Below are positions 39,201-47,167 of a stretch of 64,000 nt of DNA, piece after piece (the first letter of the stretch is position 1; each line of letters begins with the position of its first letter). A model generated the notes under the pieces. The model saw only the letters and a list, made by a program, of their open reading frames with translations, was not told the origin of the DNA and did not search any database. Origin of the DNA: Calothrix sp. NIES-2098 (GTDB lineage Bacteria; Cyanobacteriota; Cyanobacteriia; Cyanobacteriales; Nostocaceae); NCBI GenBank assembly GCA_002368175.1, contig AP018172.1, positions 745,001 through 809,000 on the forward strand. Reading direction: 5' to 3'. The translations under genes and the position numbers were made by a program.

Positions 39201-41537
39201 ATTCCACCAACTACCACCTTCATCATCTTTCGGTTCGGAAGCAGCTGTAGAAACTTGACTCCCTGGTAACGGGCCTTGAGCTACTTCATGCTGAATATCA
39301 GCATTCTGAGTTGGATTTCCTCCGCCAGTAACTTTGAGTTGGGGAACTTGACCTGTTTCTAAGGTGACAGATGGAGCTTTGTTTGCTCCAGCTTTGCGTG
39401 GTAAACCTGTTGGCTGATCGACTTCTGGAAAACTAGTCTCCAAGGTGGCTTTTTCTTGGTTTTGAATTTGCGCACTCGCAGCTTTGGCAGTTGTCAAACT
39501 CTGACTAAAGGCACTAGCGGGGGTATTTGCCAAAGATTGCAGCAATCCTTCAGAACTGCTGGTATCTAATGCGGGGGTTGGTGGTGGCGTAGTTCCTATG
39601 TCGCCACTACTGGGCATAGTCTGACCGTCTTTCGCTCCAGATACAGCCTCTCCCTTGTTACTCTCTGGAGTTGATTTAGCTACTGGTTTCACTTCAGCAG
39701 CAGCTTGAGGTGCGGCGTGAGAATTTGCCTCATCAGGAGTAGTTTTTGGAGCTATTTTAGGAGATACAGCAGTATCATCAACCTTTTCTTCAGTTGTAAT
39801 TTGAGGAATGTTGACAGGATTATCTGTTGAGTTGGCAGCATTCAAAGGTGCTGGCTGTTGGTTGTCATCTGTAAGGTTTGCAGCATCATTAGGCTGACGT
39901 TTGGCAAGAATCGAAATATTGCTGAAATTGTGAGTCAGAGATATTGGCTGAGATTGTTGATTTGCGTTGGCGTAGCCCGCCGCAGGCATCGCCTCTTTTG
40001 GCTTTCGCATGACTCGATCGGCTACTTGTTCTGCTTCCTGTTCAAATGCATCTGACGGATCGCTGATGGAAACGCCTGCATTTGTAGCCGTCCCTGCGAC
40101 TGCTCCGTTGGCTTGCTGCACTGTATGCACGACTTCATGGGCAATTAAATGCTGACCTTCAGAAGAACTAGGGTTATAACTACCCGCACTGAAAAAGATA
40201 TCTTGACCGCTAGTAAAGGCGATCGCATTTACCGATTTATTCAAGCGATCGGCTTCAGTGTTAGTGTGAATCTTGACTCCAGATAAATCAGTATTTAAAC
40301 TCTGCTCTAAATGCTGTTGAACGCCTTTGTCTAAACTGCTACCACCGCTAGATGCTGCCTGTTGAATGCGCTGCCCAATCGATGGTTCAGAATTTGCTTG
40401 TGGAACATCTGCAAATCTTTGAATCTCAGGTTGGGGCGGCCTGCCAATTGCACTGGGAGAAGATGGCCCAAATCCTAAACTCGGTGGTAACAATCTCCCG
40501 ACATCAACGTGCATCCCTAACATTAAGTTGTCGCCGCCTGTATTCATCTCTAAGCGCAACCATTTCAATCCAGGTACAGGTATGGTTTTGCCATTCAATT
40601 TATCTAGTGCGAATTGGCGAGCGTTGGGATCGGAAAGCACTCCTGCGAGTGCGCCTGCACCAATTAATACAGTAGTGCTGACCACAGCAACCTGTTCGCC
40701 AGTTCTTAACCTTCCCCAGTCTTGAGAGATGCGATCGCTTGCTTGGGTTTGCAATGAAGTTAAAGCACGATCGATTCCAGGCACAGCCATAATCGCTGAC
40801 AGCAAATCTCCGGCTGTGGCAGTTCGGGGAGTTTCCGGCCCCTTACCCGCAGGTACAACTGGCGAAGCAGGCGGTGGCGTTGGGGTGGCAAATGGATTTA
40901 GCGTGTTAGGGCTGGTTTGATTTGGTAAAACTCCTAAATCGATCTGGTTCAGTGCAGGTAGAACCGTTGCCGGATCTAGCTGTTGCTGGATATACTGCAT
41001 TGCCATTGCTTGCAACTGGGGATCGAGTTGCAAATGCATATCCATACCCAACCGATAGCGTGAAGCAGGGTCGGGAGGTTGCAGCAGTGAAGGGGGCGAG
41101 AGTTGGTAGTTGGGAACAGGTGGTAAACTGCTGGTTTGATCTCGTTGAATTAACGTAGCGTCTGTTGTGCGTTGCAGTTCTTCTTCTTCCTGTTCGCAAG
41201 CAGCACATTTACGCTGCACGACTTCTGGGGTAAACGGCTGATGAGTTGTTTCTAGTTGGGTTGAGAGTTTGGCTTGAGGAGAAAACAGCGATATTCGACT
41301 AATGTCGTGACCGGGAAGTTTTTCTGCGATCGCATCTGGTTCCGATAATTGCTCGCTAGCAGACTGCGCTTCTTGAAAGTCACTTCCTACCTGAGTTGTT
41401 GTTTGCACTGGCACATGATTTGTTACCGCAAAACCGCCTGTTGGGTTCGCCAGCGTTGGTGTTGTTGGTGAGACCAGCGATGGATTTGAAGAAGTGGATA
41501 TCCCTGCTTTCTTGCGCCCAATCATGCGATCGCTCAT
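36252..41537 (-). CDS. DUF4157 polymorphic-toxin protein, probable eCIS-exported effector
   Basis: A 1761-residue modular protein. A disordered N-terminus includes QRKCAACEQEEEE. A DUF4157 metalloprotease-like domain lies at about 400-478 with HEVVH (467-471). A long Pro/Ser-rich region, a charged coiled coil, several amphipathic or membrane-like helices (for example ALPGALAGAAFAGEVGQGL) and a Glu/Lys-rich stretch follow, then CRVCASPC and another coiled coil. The end is a roughly 100-residue tip with NWYGQNADGEIYRYQPNGG and VHWNGRENSPRGL, which looks like a small toxin domain. DUF4157 proteins are frequent cargo of extracellular contractile injection systems, and eCIS genes occur at 53-56 kb. 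Toxin chemistry is unknown. A HIP-associated repeat lies in frame near 39972. ATG 41525 is an alternative start. Confidence 0.85.
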   Translation of the reverse strand: MSDRMIGRKKAGISTSSNPSLVSPTTPTLANPTGGFAVTNHVPVQTTTQVGSDFQEAQSASEQLSEPDAIAEKLPGHDISRISLFSPQAKLSTQLETTHQPFTPEVVQRKCAACEQEEEELQRTTDATLIQRDQTSSLPPVPNYQLSPPSLLQPPDPASRYRLGMDMHLQLDPQLQAMAMQYIQQQLDPATVLPALNQIDLGVLPNQTSPNTLNPFATPTPPPASPVVPAGKGPETPRTATAGDLLSAIMAVPGIDRALTSLQTQASDRISQDWGRLRTGEQVAVVSTTVLIGAGALAGVLSDPNARQFALDKLNGKTIPVPGLKWLRLEMNTGGDNLMLGMHVDVGRLLPPSLGFGPSSPSAIGRPPQPEIQRFADVPQANSEPSIGQRIQQAASSGGSSLDKGVQQHLEQSLNTDLSGVKIHTNTEADRLNKSVNAIAFTSGQDIFFSAGSYNPSSSEGQHLIAHEVVHTVQQANGAVAGTATNAGVSISDPSDAFEQEAEQVADRVMRKPKEAMPAAGYANANQQSQPISLTHNFSNISILAKRQPNDAANLTDDNQQPAPLNAANSTDNPVNIPQITTEEKVDDTAVSPKIAPKTTPDEANSHAAPQAAAEVKPVAKSTPESNKGEAVSGAKDGQTMPSSGDIGTTPPPTPALDTSSSEGLLQSLANTPASAFSQSLTTAKAASAQIQNQEKATLETSFPEVDQPTGLPRKAGANKAPSVTLETGQVPQLKVTGGGNPTQNADIQHEVAQGPLPGSQVSTAASEPKDDEGGSWWNWLFNRVRNFLGSLPTSDPGLSTSAGPRERVDLSGEADPNQNLQYQQESDREVSSRKTQADAATTADFGENNIFPTVPTQKLRPNYKPTAAQGAKAGSALNPPAIPDDMRMSLDRDASPLLQGKVNEQLEEHRLNQAAYQKESQQARADGQRRIAEETEQTRLKQEGMRQQARTEVNAERQRWQDENLKIQEKYASQSDAKRLEIDRQIHEKVQTTEQQADQKFTEAETKADAARQQAEAQAAEKKREADNRPRSWWDRVKGAVSDVFDGIRSAVNAIFDGLRKIVKGIIDAAKAAVRILIDAARSAIVGLIKGFGEFVKGLVTVALFAFPETAAKARAWIDDKVDKSVEAVNAAAEALKRATDAILDAVGLALDTALSVVQASFNLMLDGLEFLAKLPFEAIEALAKLWEWLKEHSHFLEGAQKLYDDPNSVIEGIKAALGEKLAEVPGQAYASIDAEGQKLGGSAQKHIKGILRHLDKALEHLKNHWWEEVKKTGWNLLWPWPAVWKDLKEIWAQIKLGVASASKLEISNAIDCYLKMSQLMNGVLGNLYGWFFIGSVLIGAIIGAFFGGAGALPGALAGAAFAGEVGQGLVIALVATEGAVIAKSVYDLSAGENTPQQDEEDYSHIAGSTLTLAITGALMLIGELAAKLAKSIWEGAKNLFKGGEAPEVKVGGEVPEVKGETPEAKGETPEIKEEPTPTESKADTETPKSEGESQSSTEKQPTEAESSTKVEVDEPSLDGQREVQVTEDGGCRVCASPCDKIRRKYSEELEQRPDLEKRINDIEASVDSKSNKAKQYREIEQQLADLRKANRLADEPRRLRQEYAEELNDPANKVIKDKNIKERLDAAEKNTDPVEKQNELTQIQRDLTEARHSGKQGAYHGPKPDYTNPGHHDPSSPNFRGGGSMTTPLPEDAASVYKTAIPDEQGKNWYGQNADGEIYRYQPNGGNDPGVHWNGRENSPRGLEVPSYIRKRFAEINNK
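39972..39991 (+). repeat. Dispersed repeat copy inside the DUF4157 gene
   Basis: GTAGCCCGCCGCAGGCATCG also occurs at 46480-46499 and 51776-51795. Here it lies within coding sequence and is read in frame as part of the DUF4157 protein, just after the metalloprotease-like domain. Confidence 0.85.
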
Positions 41538-41868
41538 CTCACTATTCCTCTTGGCTATGCGATTTTTTTAGTGCCACCACATTGCGAATTGATCAATATT
41601 ACAACTTGTGCAACTGTCAGCGCTTTCGACTAAGGTCTAAATTTGACTAATACGCTTGTGAAGTTGGATCTCATCGCACAGATGGCGATCGCCGTTTCAC
41701 CATGACAACTAGATTCTGCCGCACAAGTGTAGTATAATTCTGCCGTCAGATTGGGCACATCAGCGCAATGCCGATGCGATTTTAGTAAAAGGCATGAACT
41801 GCAAGACGAAAAATGCCTAAAATTATCCATGAAGCTAATCAAAAAGCTGACAGTAGGGTTGCTCGAAA
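41538..41868. other. Divergent intergenic region of 331 bp
   Basis: It separates the leftward toxin gene from the rightward CHAT gene and must contain promoters for both. One HIP1-like GGCGATCGCC lies near 41683. I see no repeats or clear operator. Confidence 0.4.
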
Positions 41869-43044
41869 GTGAATATCAACCAAAAACAGCGATTGGAAAG
41901 ACAACGAGATTCCCTGCAAGATGAGTGGAATCTGAGAAATGAGAAGTTAACGCAGTTGCGGCGTGCGCTGATAATTGAAGCTGGGGCTGCTGTTAAATTT
42001 CAGCTAGAACAACAAATCCAAGCTGAGGAAACAGAACTCAAACGCTTAGAGCAAGAATTAGATAACATTGAGCAAACTCTCTCCACTACAGTCGAGCAAA
42101 CTTCTTCCCAGCCAAATTTTGCCCAGCCTCCGATCGCTCCATCACAAGAAGACCAGAATCAAAGCCGCGATCTCTCAATGAAACCCAAAAAAATCCTGAT
42201 ATTAGCCGCAAATCCCAAGCAGACGGTAAGATTGCGCCTGGATGAAGAACTGCGTGATATAAAAGAAGGCTTACAAAGGTCGCTGAATCGGGATAACTTT
42301 GACCTCCGCTACGATTTAGCAGTCCGTCCTAGAGATATTCGCCGCGCTATTTTGGATTATCGACCAAATATTATTCACTTTTCTGGGCATGGAGTGGGGG
42401 TAAAAGGATTAAGCTTTGAGGATGAAACGGGAAAAGAACAGTTAGTTACAGGAGAAGCATTAGCTGGTCTTTTTGGGCAGTTTTCTAACCAAGTAGAATG
42501 CGTGCTATTGAATGCTTGCTATTCGGAAGTGCAAGCAAACGCCATAGTTCAGCACATTAATTATGTAATTGGGATGAATGATGCAATTGACGACAAAGCC
42601 GCGATTGAATTTGTTGTGGCTTTTTACGATGCACTTGCGGCTTACAATAGGGAATACGATTCAGGTTCGCCTGTAGAGTTTGCTTTTAATATTGCCCGGA
42701 ATGCCATTGAGTTAGCTGGCGTGTCTGGCGAGTCGATTCCTGAACTTAAAAAAAAGCCTAATATTATAGATAAAACACCTAATTTACCAGTTGTGGAACC
42801 ACCTACTAATAAACAAATTCCCGGACAAACTAAGATTTTTATTTGCCGTAGGTTGACGCAAGACTGGCAAGATTTAGCCGATTATTTTGAGATTCAACCA
42901 CACGAACGTGCTGGTTTCAAACCGGGAAGAGAACCTCACAGTATTTGGGAGTGGTTAGAGCAAAGAAATCGACTTGGTGAATTAGAATCAGCTTTGATTG
43001 AGATTGGGCGAGAGGATTTAGCCCAAGAATTAAAAAAAAAGTAG
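41869..43044 (+). CDS. CHAT-domain caspase-like protein with C-terminal death-like adaptor (5' part of a split NLR gene)
   Basis: The 391-residue product starts at GTG 41869. A coiled coil lies at 5-75. A CHAT protease domain at about 105-310 has the catalytic dyad His174 (HFSGHG) and Cys217 (LLNACYS). A C-terminal 70-residue helical domain (WQDLADYFEIQPHERAG, WEWLEQRNRLGELESAL) resembles effector-associated/death-like domains. The frame stops at TAG 43042, directly after an A9 run. One base of slippage joins it to the NB-ARC/WD40 frame, giving a continuous protein of about 1472 residues. CHAT-NB-ARC-WD40 proteins are STAND/NLR-like sensors thought to trigger proteolysis-linked cell death. 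The divergent neighbour is a toxin. Confidence 0.9.
   Translation: MNINQKQRLERQRDSLQDEWNLRNEKLTQLRRALIIEAGAAVKFQLEQQIQAEETELKRLEQELDNIEQTLSTTVEQTSSQPNFAQPPIAPSQEDQNQSRDLSMKPKKILILAANPKQTVRLRLDEELRDIKEGLQRSLNRDNFDLRYDLAVRPRDIRRAILDYRPNIIHFSGHGVGVKGLSFEDETGKEQLVTGEALAGLFGQFSNQVECVLLNACYSEVQANAIVQHINYVIGMNDAIDDKAAIEFVVAFYDALAAYNREYDSGSPVEFAFNIARNAIELAGVSGESIPELKKKPNIIDKTPNLPVVEPPTNKQIPGQTKIFICRRLTQDWQDLADYFEIQPHERAGFKPGREPHSIWEWLEQRNRLGELESALIEIGREDLAQELKKK
43032..43044 (+). promoter_or_regulatory. Slippery A9 site with stop: candidate -1 frameshift signal
   Basis: The zero frame reads TTA AAA AAA AAG TAG. It contains the classical bacterial slippery heptamer A AAA AAG (as in dnaX), with the stop codon immediately after. 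A -1 slip continues as GTA GTT GAT into the NB-ARC frame. A purine-rich AGAGGA at 43011-43016 lies upstream and could act as a stimulatory Shine-Dalgarno, though farther away than in dnaX. Transcriptional slippage or an A-count error are alternatives. Confidence 0.6.
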
Positions 43045-43178
43045 TTGATGATGTTGTCCCTAATCGCCAACTGTTAGGGAATCTTTGCAACGTTCCAGAA
43101 TTACCACCGCACTTTTTATCCCGTGAAGAAGAACTTGCACCCTTAAAAGACAAAGTATTATCTTCAACAAAACAACCT

Positions 43179-46100
43179 GTGGGGATTACAGGCAAAAGTC
43201 GCCGTGTTGGCGTGCAAGGTATGGGTGGAATTGGTAAAACAGTCTTAGCTACAGATCTAGCGCGGGATGATGAAGTTAGACAGGCGTTTCCTGATGGGGT
43301 ATTTTGGATAACATTGGGACAAACGCCTCAGATTTTAACTTGGCAATCCTATCTGGCTTCGGCGTTGGGCGAGAAGCAAGCGGCGTTTACTGAGGTGGGA
43401 GTAGCGAAAGCACGGTTGCGGGAGTTGTTTGCCGAGAAAGCTTGCTTACTGATTGTGGATGATATCTGGCATTTAGAGGATGCGACGGCGTTTGATGTGT
43501 TGGGCGAACGCTGTCAGATGTTAATTACTACCCGTGATGCGGCGATAGTCACGGCGTTGGGAGGAGAAGAATATCAGCTGGCGGTTTTAGGTAAACAACA
43601 GGCGTTAGAACTGTTGGCAGATTGGGCAAATCAGCCTGTAGCAGAGTTACCAACGACCGCAACAGAGGTAGCACAGCAATGTGGGTATTTGCCGTTGGCA
43701 CTGTCCCTCAATGGTGCAATGGTTAGGGATGGTACACCGTGGTCAGATTTGTTAGAAGCACTCAAGGAAGCTGATTTAGAGTTTTTTGAACATCCTCATG
43801 GCAGCATCTTGAAATCAATTAAGATTAGCATTGAGGCACTGCCACCACAAGAAGTACAAAACTATTTAGAACTAGCAGTTTTCCCAGAAGATACACCTGT
43901 ACCGGAAGCGGCTATTGTCAAAATTTGGTCGCATAGCAATAGATTAACAGAATATCAGGCTCGTCAATTACTGACGAATCTAGCGCGCAAAGCCTTACTC
44001 CGCACTACAGGTAAATCTCCTCAACGTCTAGTAGAACTGCATGACTTGCAATACATGTACTTGCGGGGTACAGTATCAAATTTGGCAGAATTGCACGCCC
44101 AGCTTTTAAACGCTTACAGCGAAAAATACCCCCAAAGCTGGCATAGTTTAGAAAATGACGGTTATATTTTGCAGAATTTAGCCTATCACTTGCAAGCGGG
44201 GGGAAGGAAAGGAGAATTACAACAACTGCTGTGTGATTTTCGCTGGTTACAGGCAAAGTTGGAGAACATCAATATTAATGCTTTGATAGCAGATTATGAT
44301 TTTTTGCCGGAGGATGAGAATTTACAGTTAATTCAAGGTGCTTTGAGGCTATCGGCACATATTTTGAATGAAGATAAACAGCAATTGCCAGGGCAATTAT
44401 TAGGTCGGTTGCTGGGTTTTGAAAGAGAAGAAATTCAAAGATTGTTAACTCAAGTGCAGCAATGCAAAACGCCTGGCTTACTTCCCCAAACAGCAAGCTT
44501 GACTTCCTCAGGTGGTTCCTTAGTACGTACTTTAGCGGGTCATAGTGCTTGGGTAAAAGCAGTCGCCCTGACTCCTGATGGCAAGTACGTGATTTCTGGT
44601 TCTGCTGACAAGACTCTAAAAGTCTGGAATTGGCAAACTGGTGAACTACTGCGTACCCTAACGGATCATAGTAACTCAGTGAAAGCAGTTGCTCTCACTC
44701 CAGATAATAAGTATGTGATTTCTGGTTCCGATGACAACACGCTCAAAGTCTGGAATTGGCAAACTGGTGAACTACTGCGTACTCTTACGGGTCATAGTTA
44801 CTGGGTAAATACAGTTGCCCTCACTCCAGATGGTAAGTACGTGATTTCTGGTTCTGCTGACAATACTCTAAAAGTCTGGAATTGGCAAACTGGCGAACAA
44901 CTGTGTACTTTGCTCGGTCATACTGGTCGGGTAAATGCAGTTGCCTTGACTCCAGATGGTAAGTACGTGATTTCTGCTTCCCATGACAACACGCTCAAAG
45001 TCTGGAATTGGCAAACTGGTGAACTACTGCGTACCCTCACAGGTCATAGTTACTTGGTAAATGCAGTTGCCTTGACTCCAGATGGTAAGTACGTGATTTC
45101 CGGTTCCGGTGACAGCACCCTCAAAGTGTGGAATTGGCACACTGGAGAAGAAATTCGTACCTTGGTTGGTCATTTTTCCTATGTAAATGCAGTTGCCCTG
45201 GCTCCTGATAGCAAGTACGTAATTTCTGGCTCCGCTGACAACACCCTCAAAGTGTGGAATTGGCACACTGGAGAAGAAATTCGTACCCTTCAGGATCATA
45301 GTTACTGGGTAAATGCAGCTGCTCTTACCCCGGATAGTAAGTATGTGATTTCTGCTTCTTCTGACTACACTCTCAAAGTGTGGAATTGGCAAACTGGTGA
45401 ACAACTGCGTACCCTTGAGAGTCATGCTTACTCAGTAAATGCAGTTGCCCTGACTCCTGATGGCAACTACGTGATTTCTGGTTCTTGGGACAACACCCTC
45501 AAAGTGTGGAATTGGCAAACTGGTGAACAACTGCGTACCCTCACGGGTCATAGTTACTGGGTAAAAGCAGTTGCCCTTACCCCAGATGGCAAGTATGTGA
45601 TATCTGGTTCCTCTGACTACACCCTCAAAATCTGGAATTGGCAAACTGGTGAACAAGTGTATACCCTTGAAAGTCATACTTACTCAGTAAATGCAGTTGC
45701 TTTGACTCCTGATGGCAAGTATGTGATATCTGGTTCCTCTGACTACACCCTCAAAATCTGGAATTGGCGCACTGGTGAAGAACCACGCACCCTTAAGGGT
45801 CATAATCACTGGGTCAATGCAGTTGCCGTGACTCTTGATGGTAAATATGTGATTTCTGGTTCTACTGATAACACTCTGAGAGTCTGGAATTTGCAAACTG
45901 GCAAAGAACTGCGTACCCTAGTAGGCCATAGTGGCTGGGTAAACGCAATCGCCCTCACTCCAGATGGCAAGTACGTGATTTCTGGTTCTGGTGACTCCAC
46001 CCTGAAAGTCTGGAATTGGCAAACTGGCGAAGAAGTAAGTACCCTAGTAGGTCATAGCGGCTGGGTAAATGCAATCGCCCTCACTCCAGATGGCAATTAT

Positions 46101-46286
46101 GTGATTTCTGCTTCTTCTGATCACACTCTCAAAGTCTGGAATTGGCAACCTAGAGAAGTAATTGCTAGTTTCACAGGAGAAAGTCCAATATATTGCTGTG
46201 CTGTTGCACCTGATGGGGTGAGAGTTTCTGCTGGAGAGAGATCGGGAAAGGTGCATTTTTTGCGGTTACAAGTTCCAAAAGAGTAA
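43179..46286 (+). CDS. NB-ARC ATPase with 14 WD40 repeats (3' part of the split NLR gene)
   Basis: The GTG at 43179 is only a formal start. The same frame is open from 43033 and encodes the usual NB-ARC lead-in (PELPPHFLSREEELAPL), so this is probably the continuation of the CHAT protein. Visible parts are the P-loop GMGGIGKT, Walker B CLLIVDDIW, TTRD sensor, GLPL-like CGYLPLALSL and a helical winged-helix region. WD40 repeats start at about residue 450: 13 clear 42-residue units with GHSxWVNAVALTPDGKYVIS and LKVWNWQTGE, plus one decayed final unit, matching two seven-bladed propellers. The DNA repeats (126 bp) are nearly identical, which favours recombination. Predicted role: sensing oligomer that activates the CHAT protease. 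Confidence 0.92.
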   Translation: MGITGKSRRVGVQGMGGIGKTVLATDLARDDEVRQAFPDGVFWITLGQTPQILTWQSYLASALGEKQAAFTEVGVAKARLRELFAEKACLLIVDDIWHLEDATAFDVLGERCQMLITTRDAAIVTALGGEEYQLAVLGKQQALELLADWANQPVAELPTTATEVAQQCGYLPLALSLNGAMVRDGTPWSDLLEALKEADLEFFEHPHGSILKSIKISIEALPPQEVQNYLELAVFPEDTPVPEAAIVKIWSHSNRLTEYQARQLLTNLARKALLRTTGKSPQRLVELHDLQYMYLRGTVSNLAELHAQLLNAYSEKYPQSWHSLENDGYILQNLAYHLQAGGRKGELQQLLCDFRWLQAKLENININALIADYDFLPEDENLQLIQGALRLSAHILNEDKQQLPGQLLGRLLGFEREEIQRLLTQVQQCKTPGLLPQTASLTSSGGSLVRTLAGHSAWVKAVALTPDGKYVISGSADKTLKVWNWQTGELLRTLTDHSNSVKAVALTPDNKYVISGSDDNTLKVWNWQTGELLRTLTGHSYWVNTVALTPDGKYVISGSADNTLKVWNWQTGEQLCTLLGHTGRVNAVALTPDGKYVISASHDNTLKVWNWQTGELLRTLTGHSYLVNAVALTPDGKYVISGSGDSTLKVWNWHTGEEIRTLVGHFSYVNAVALAPDSKYVISGSADNTLKVWNWHTGEEIRTLQDHSYWVNAAALTPDSKYVISASSDYTLKVWNWQTGEQLRTLESHAYSVNAVALTPDGNYVISGSWDNTLKVWNWQTGEQLRTLTGHSYWVKAVALTPDGKYVISGSSDYTLKIWNWQTGEQVYTLESHTYSVNAVALTPDGKYVISGSSDYTLKIWNWRTGEEPRTLKGHNHWVNAVAVTLDGKYVISGSTDNTLRVWNLQTGKELRTLVGHSGWVNAIALTPDGKYVISGSGDSTLKVWNWQTGEEVSTLVGHSGWVNAIALTPDGNYVISASSDHTLKVWNWQPREVIASFTGESPIYCCAVAPDGVRVSAGERSGKVHFLRLQVPKE

Positions 46287-46399
46287 TTCGTAATTCAGAA
46301 ATGGGGATTCTGTTTGAGCCAGTTATGGTGAATGGGGATAATATCGAGTCCGGTTAGACAATTGTCATGGCTAGCGTTGCAAAACAATCCGCGATTTTC

Positions 46400-46934
46400 G
46401 CGATCGCCTGTTTTAATTTCCTTCCCATCACCATGATTGTGGCTAATTCACTCATCAACCGCCATCAAAGTGCGTAGGCGTAGCCCGCCGCAGGCATCGC
46501 TCTTACTCATTTTCTCAGCTTTCAAGCAAAAAGCCGCAACGTTCAAGATAAAAGCCGCAATTTTCCGCATCAAAGCCGCAATGTTGAGGATAAAAAACGC
46601 AACGTTGAAGATAAAAGCTGCAATGTTCGAGATAAAAGCTGCAACTTCGAGGATAAAAGCCGCAATCTCCAGGCTCAAAGGTGCAACTTCGAGGATAAAA
46701 GGTGCAACCGCCAGGCTAAAAGGCGCAACGTTCGCTCTCAGAGGTTCAAGTTTCAAGCTTCAAGCACAAATAACCAAGTAAATTGCTGATTTGGTTCACT
46801 TCTGAAGGTAAATACATCGCATATTTGCTACGTTGTTAGCCCGCCTGGCAATAAATTGCGGGCTAATAGCTCAAGTCTACTCAAGTAGACTGAGTATGCT
46901 GTGTTTACTCTAGAGATGGATAAGTGCGATCGCA
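46400..46934. repeat. 535-bp direct repeat, left copy (flanks the NOS gene)
   Basis: The copy runs from GCGATCGCCTGTTTTAATTT to GATAAGTGCGATCGCA and matches 51696-52230 at a constant offset of 5296 bp, with substitutions but no visible net length change. It contains the dispersed GTAGCCCGCC repeat, the 21-bp minisatellite, and a hairpin TTAGCCCGC...GCGGGCTAA. A further inverted repeat follows, AGTCTACT-CA-AGTAGACT. No transposase is encoded in it. Confidence 0.92.
46520..46760. repeat. 21-bp minisatellite A, about 11 units
   Basis: Tandem units of the type AAAGCCGCAACGTTCAAGAT. Both strands stay open because of the 21-bp period (heptapeptides such as IKAATSR or, in reverse, ILEVAAF). There is no ribosome binding site or known domain, so I treat it as non-coding. 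Confidence 0.87.
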
Positions 46935-47167
46935 GTATTGCTCAATGTAATTGCACTAGCTGAGAACGATTGACAGCAATTCAAAAAGCAAATATCAGGT
47001 GACAGCCATCTTTGGGATTTACCTGCTGAGAAATATTAAGAGACATAGAGCGCATCTGCCACTTTCGTTGTCATTGCGATACATTACATCTTGCGATAGA
47101 TTACATCATAACTTTTTGAGTGTAATCCTCAACTGTCCGGTTTCTCTGCTCCTTTCCAAACTTTAAG
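46935..47167 (+). other. Upstream region of the NOS gene
   Basis: 233 bp between the left direct repeat and the NOS start. The start codon follows CTTTCCAAACTTTAAG without a strong Shine-Dalgarno. No convincing NtcA box or other operator was seen. Confidence 0.4.

Noticed and set aside
36336..41208. Many open frames opposite or overlapping the DUF4157 gene
   Set aside because: Shadows of a long real frame. None has a family pattern or start signal.
45024..46256. Antisense open frames across the WD40 region
   Set aside because: They mirror the 126-bp repeats of the real gene on the other strand.
46437..46781. Heptapeptide-repeat open frames on both strands in the left direct repeat (also 51736-52077)
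   Set aside because: Same cause as at 2.4 kb. Both strands are equally open and the differences between copies do not favour one frame.
46935..47167. NtcA-type box upstream of the NOS gene
   Set aside because: No GTA-N8-TAC with a properly spaced -10 was found.
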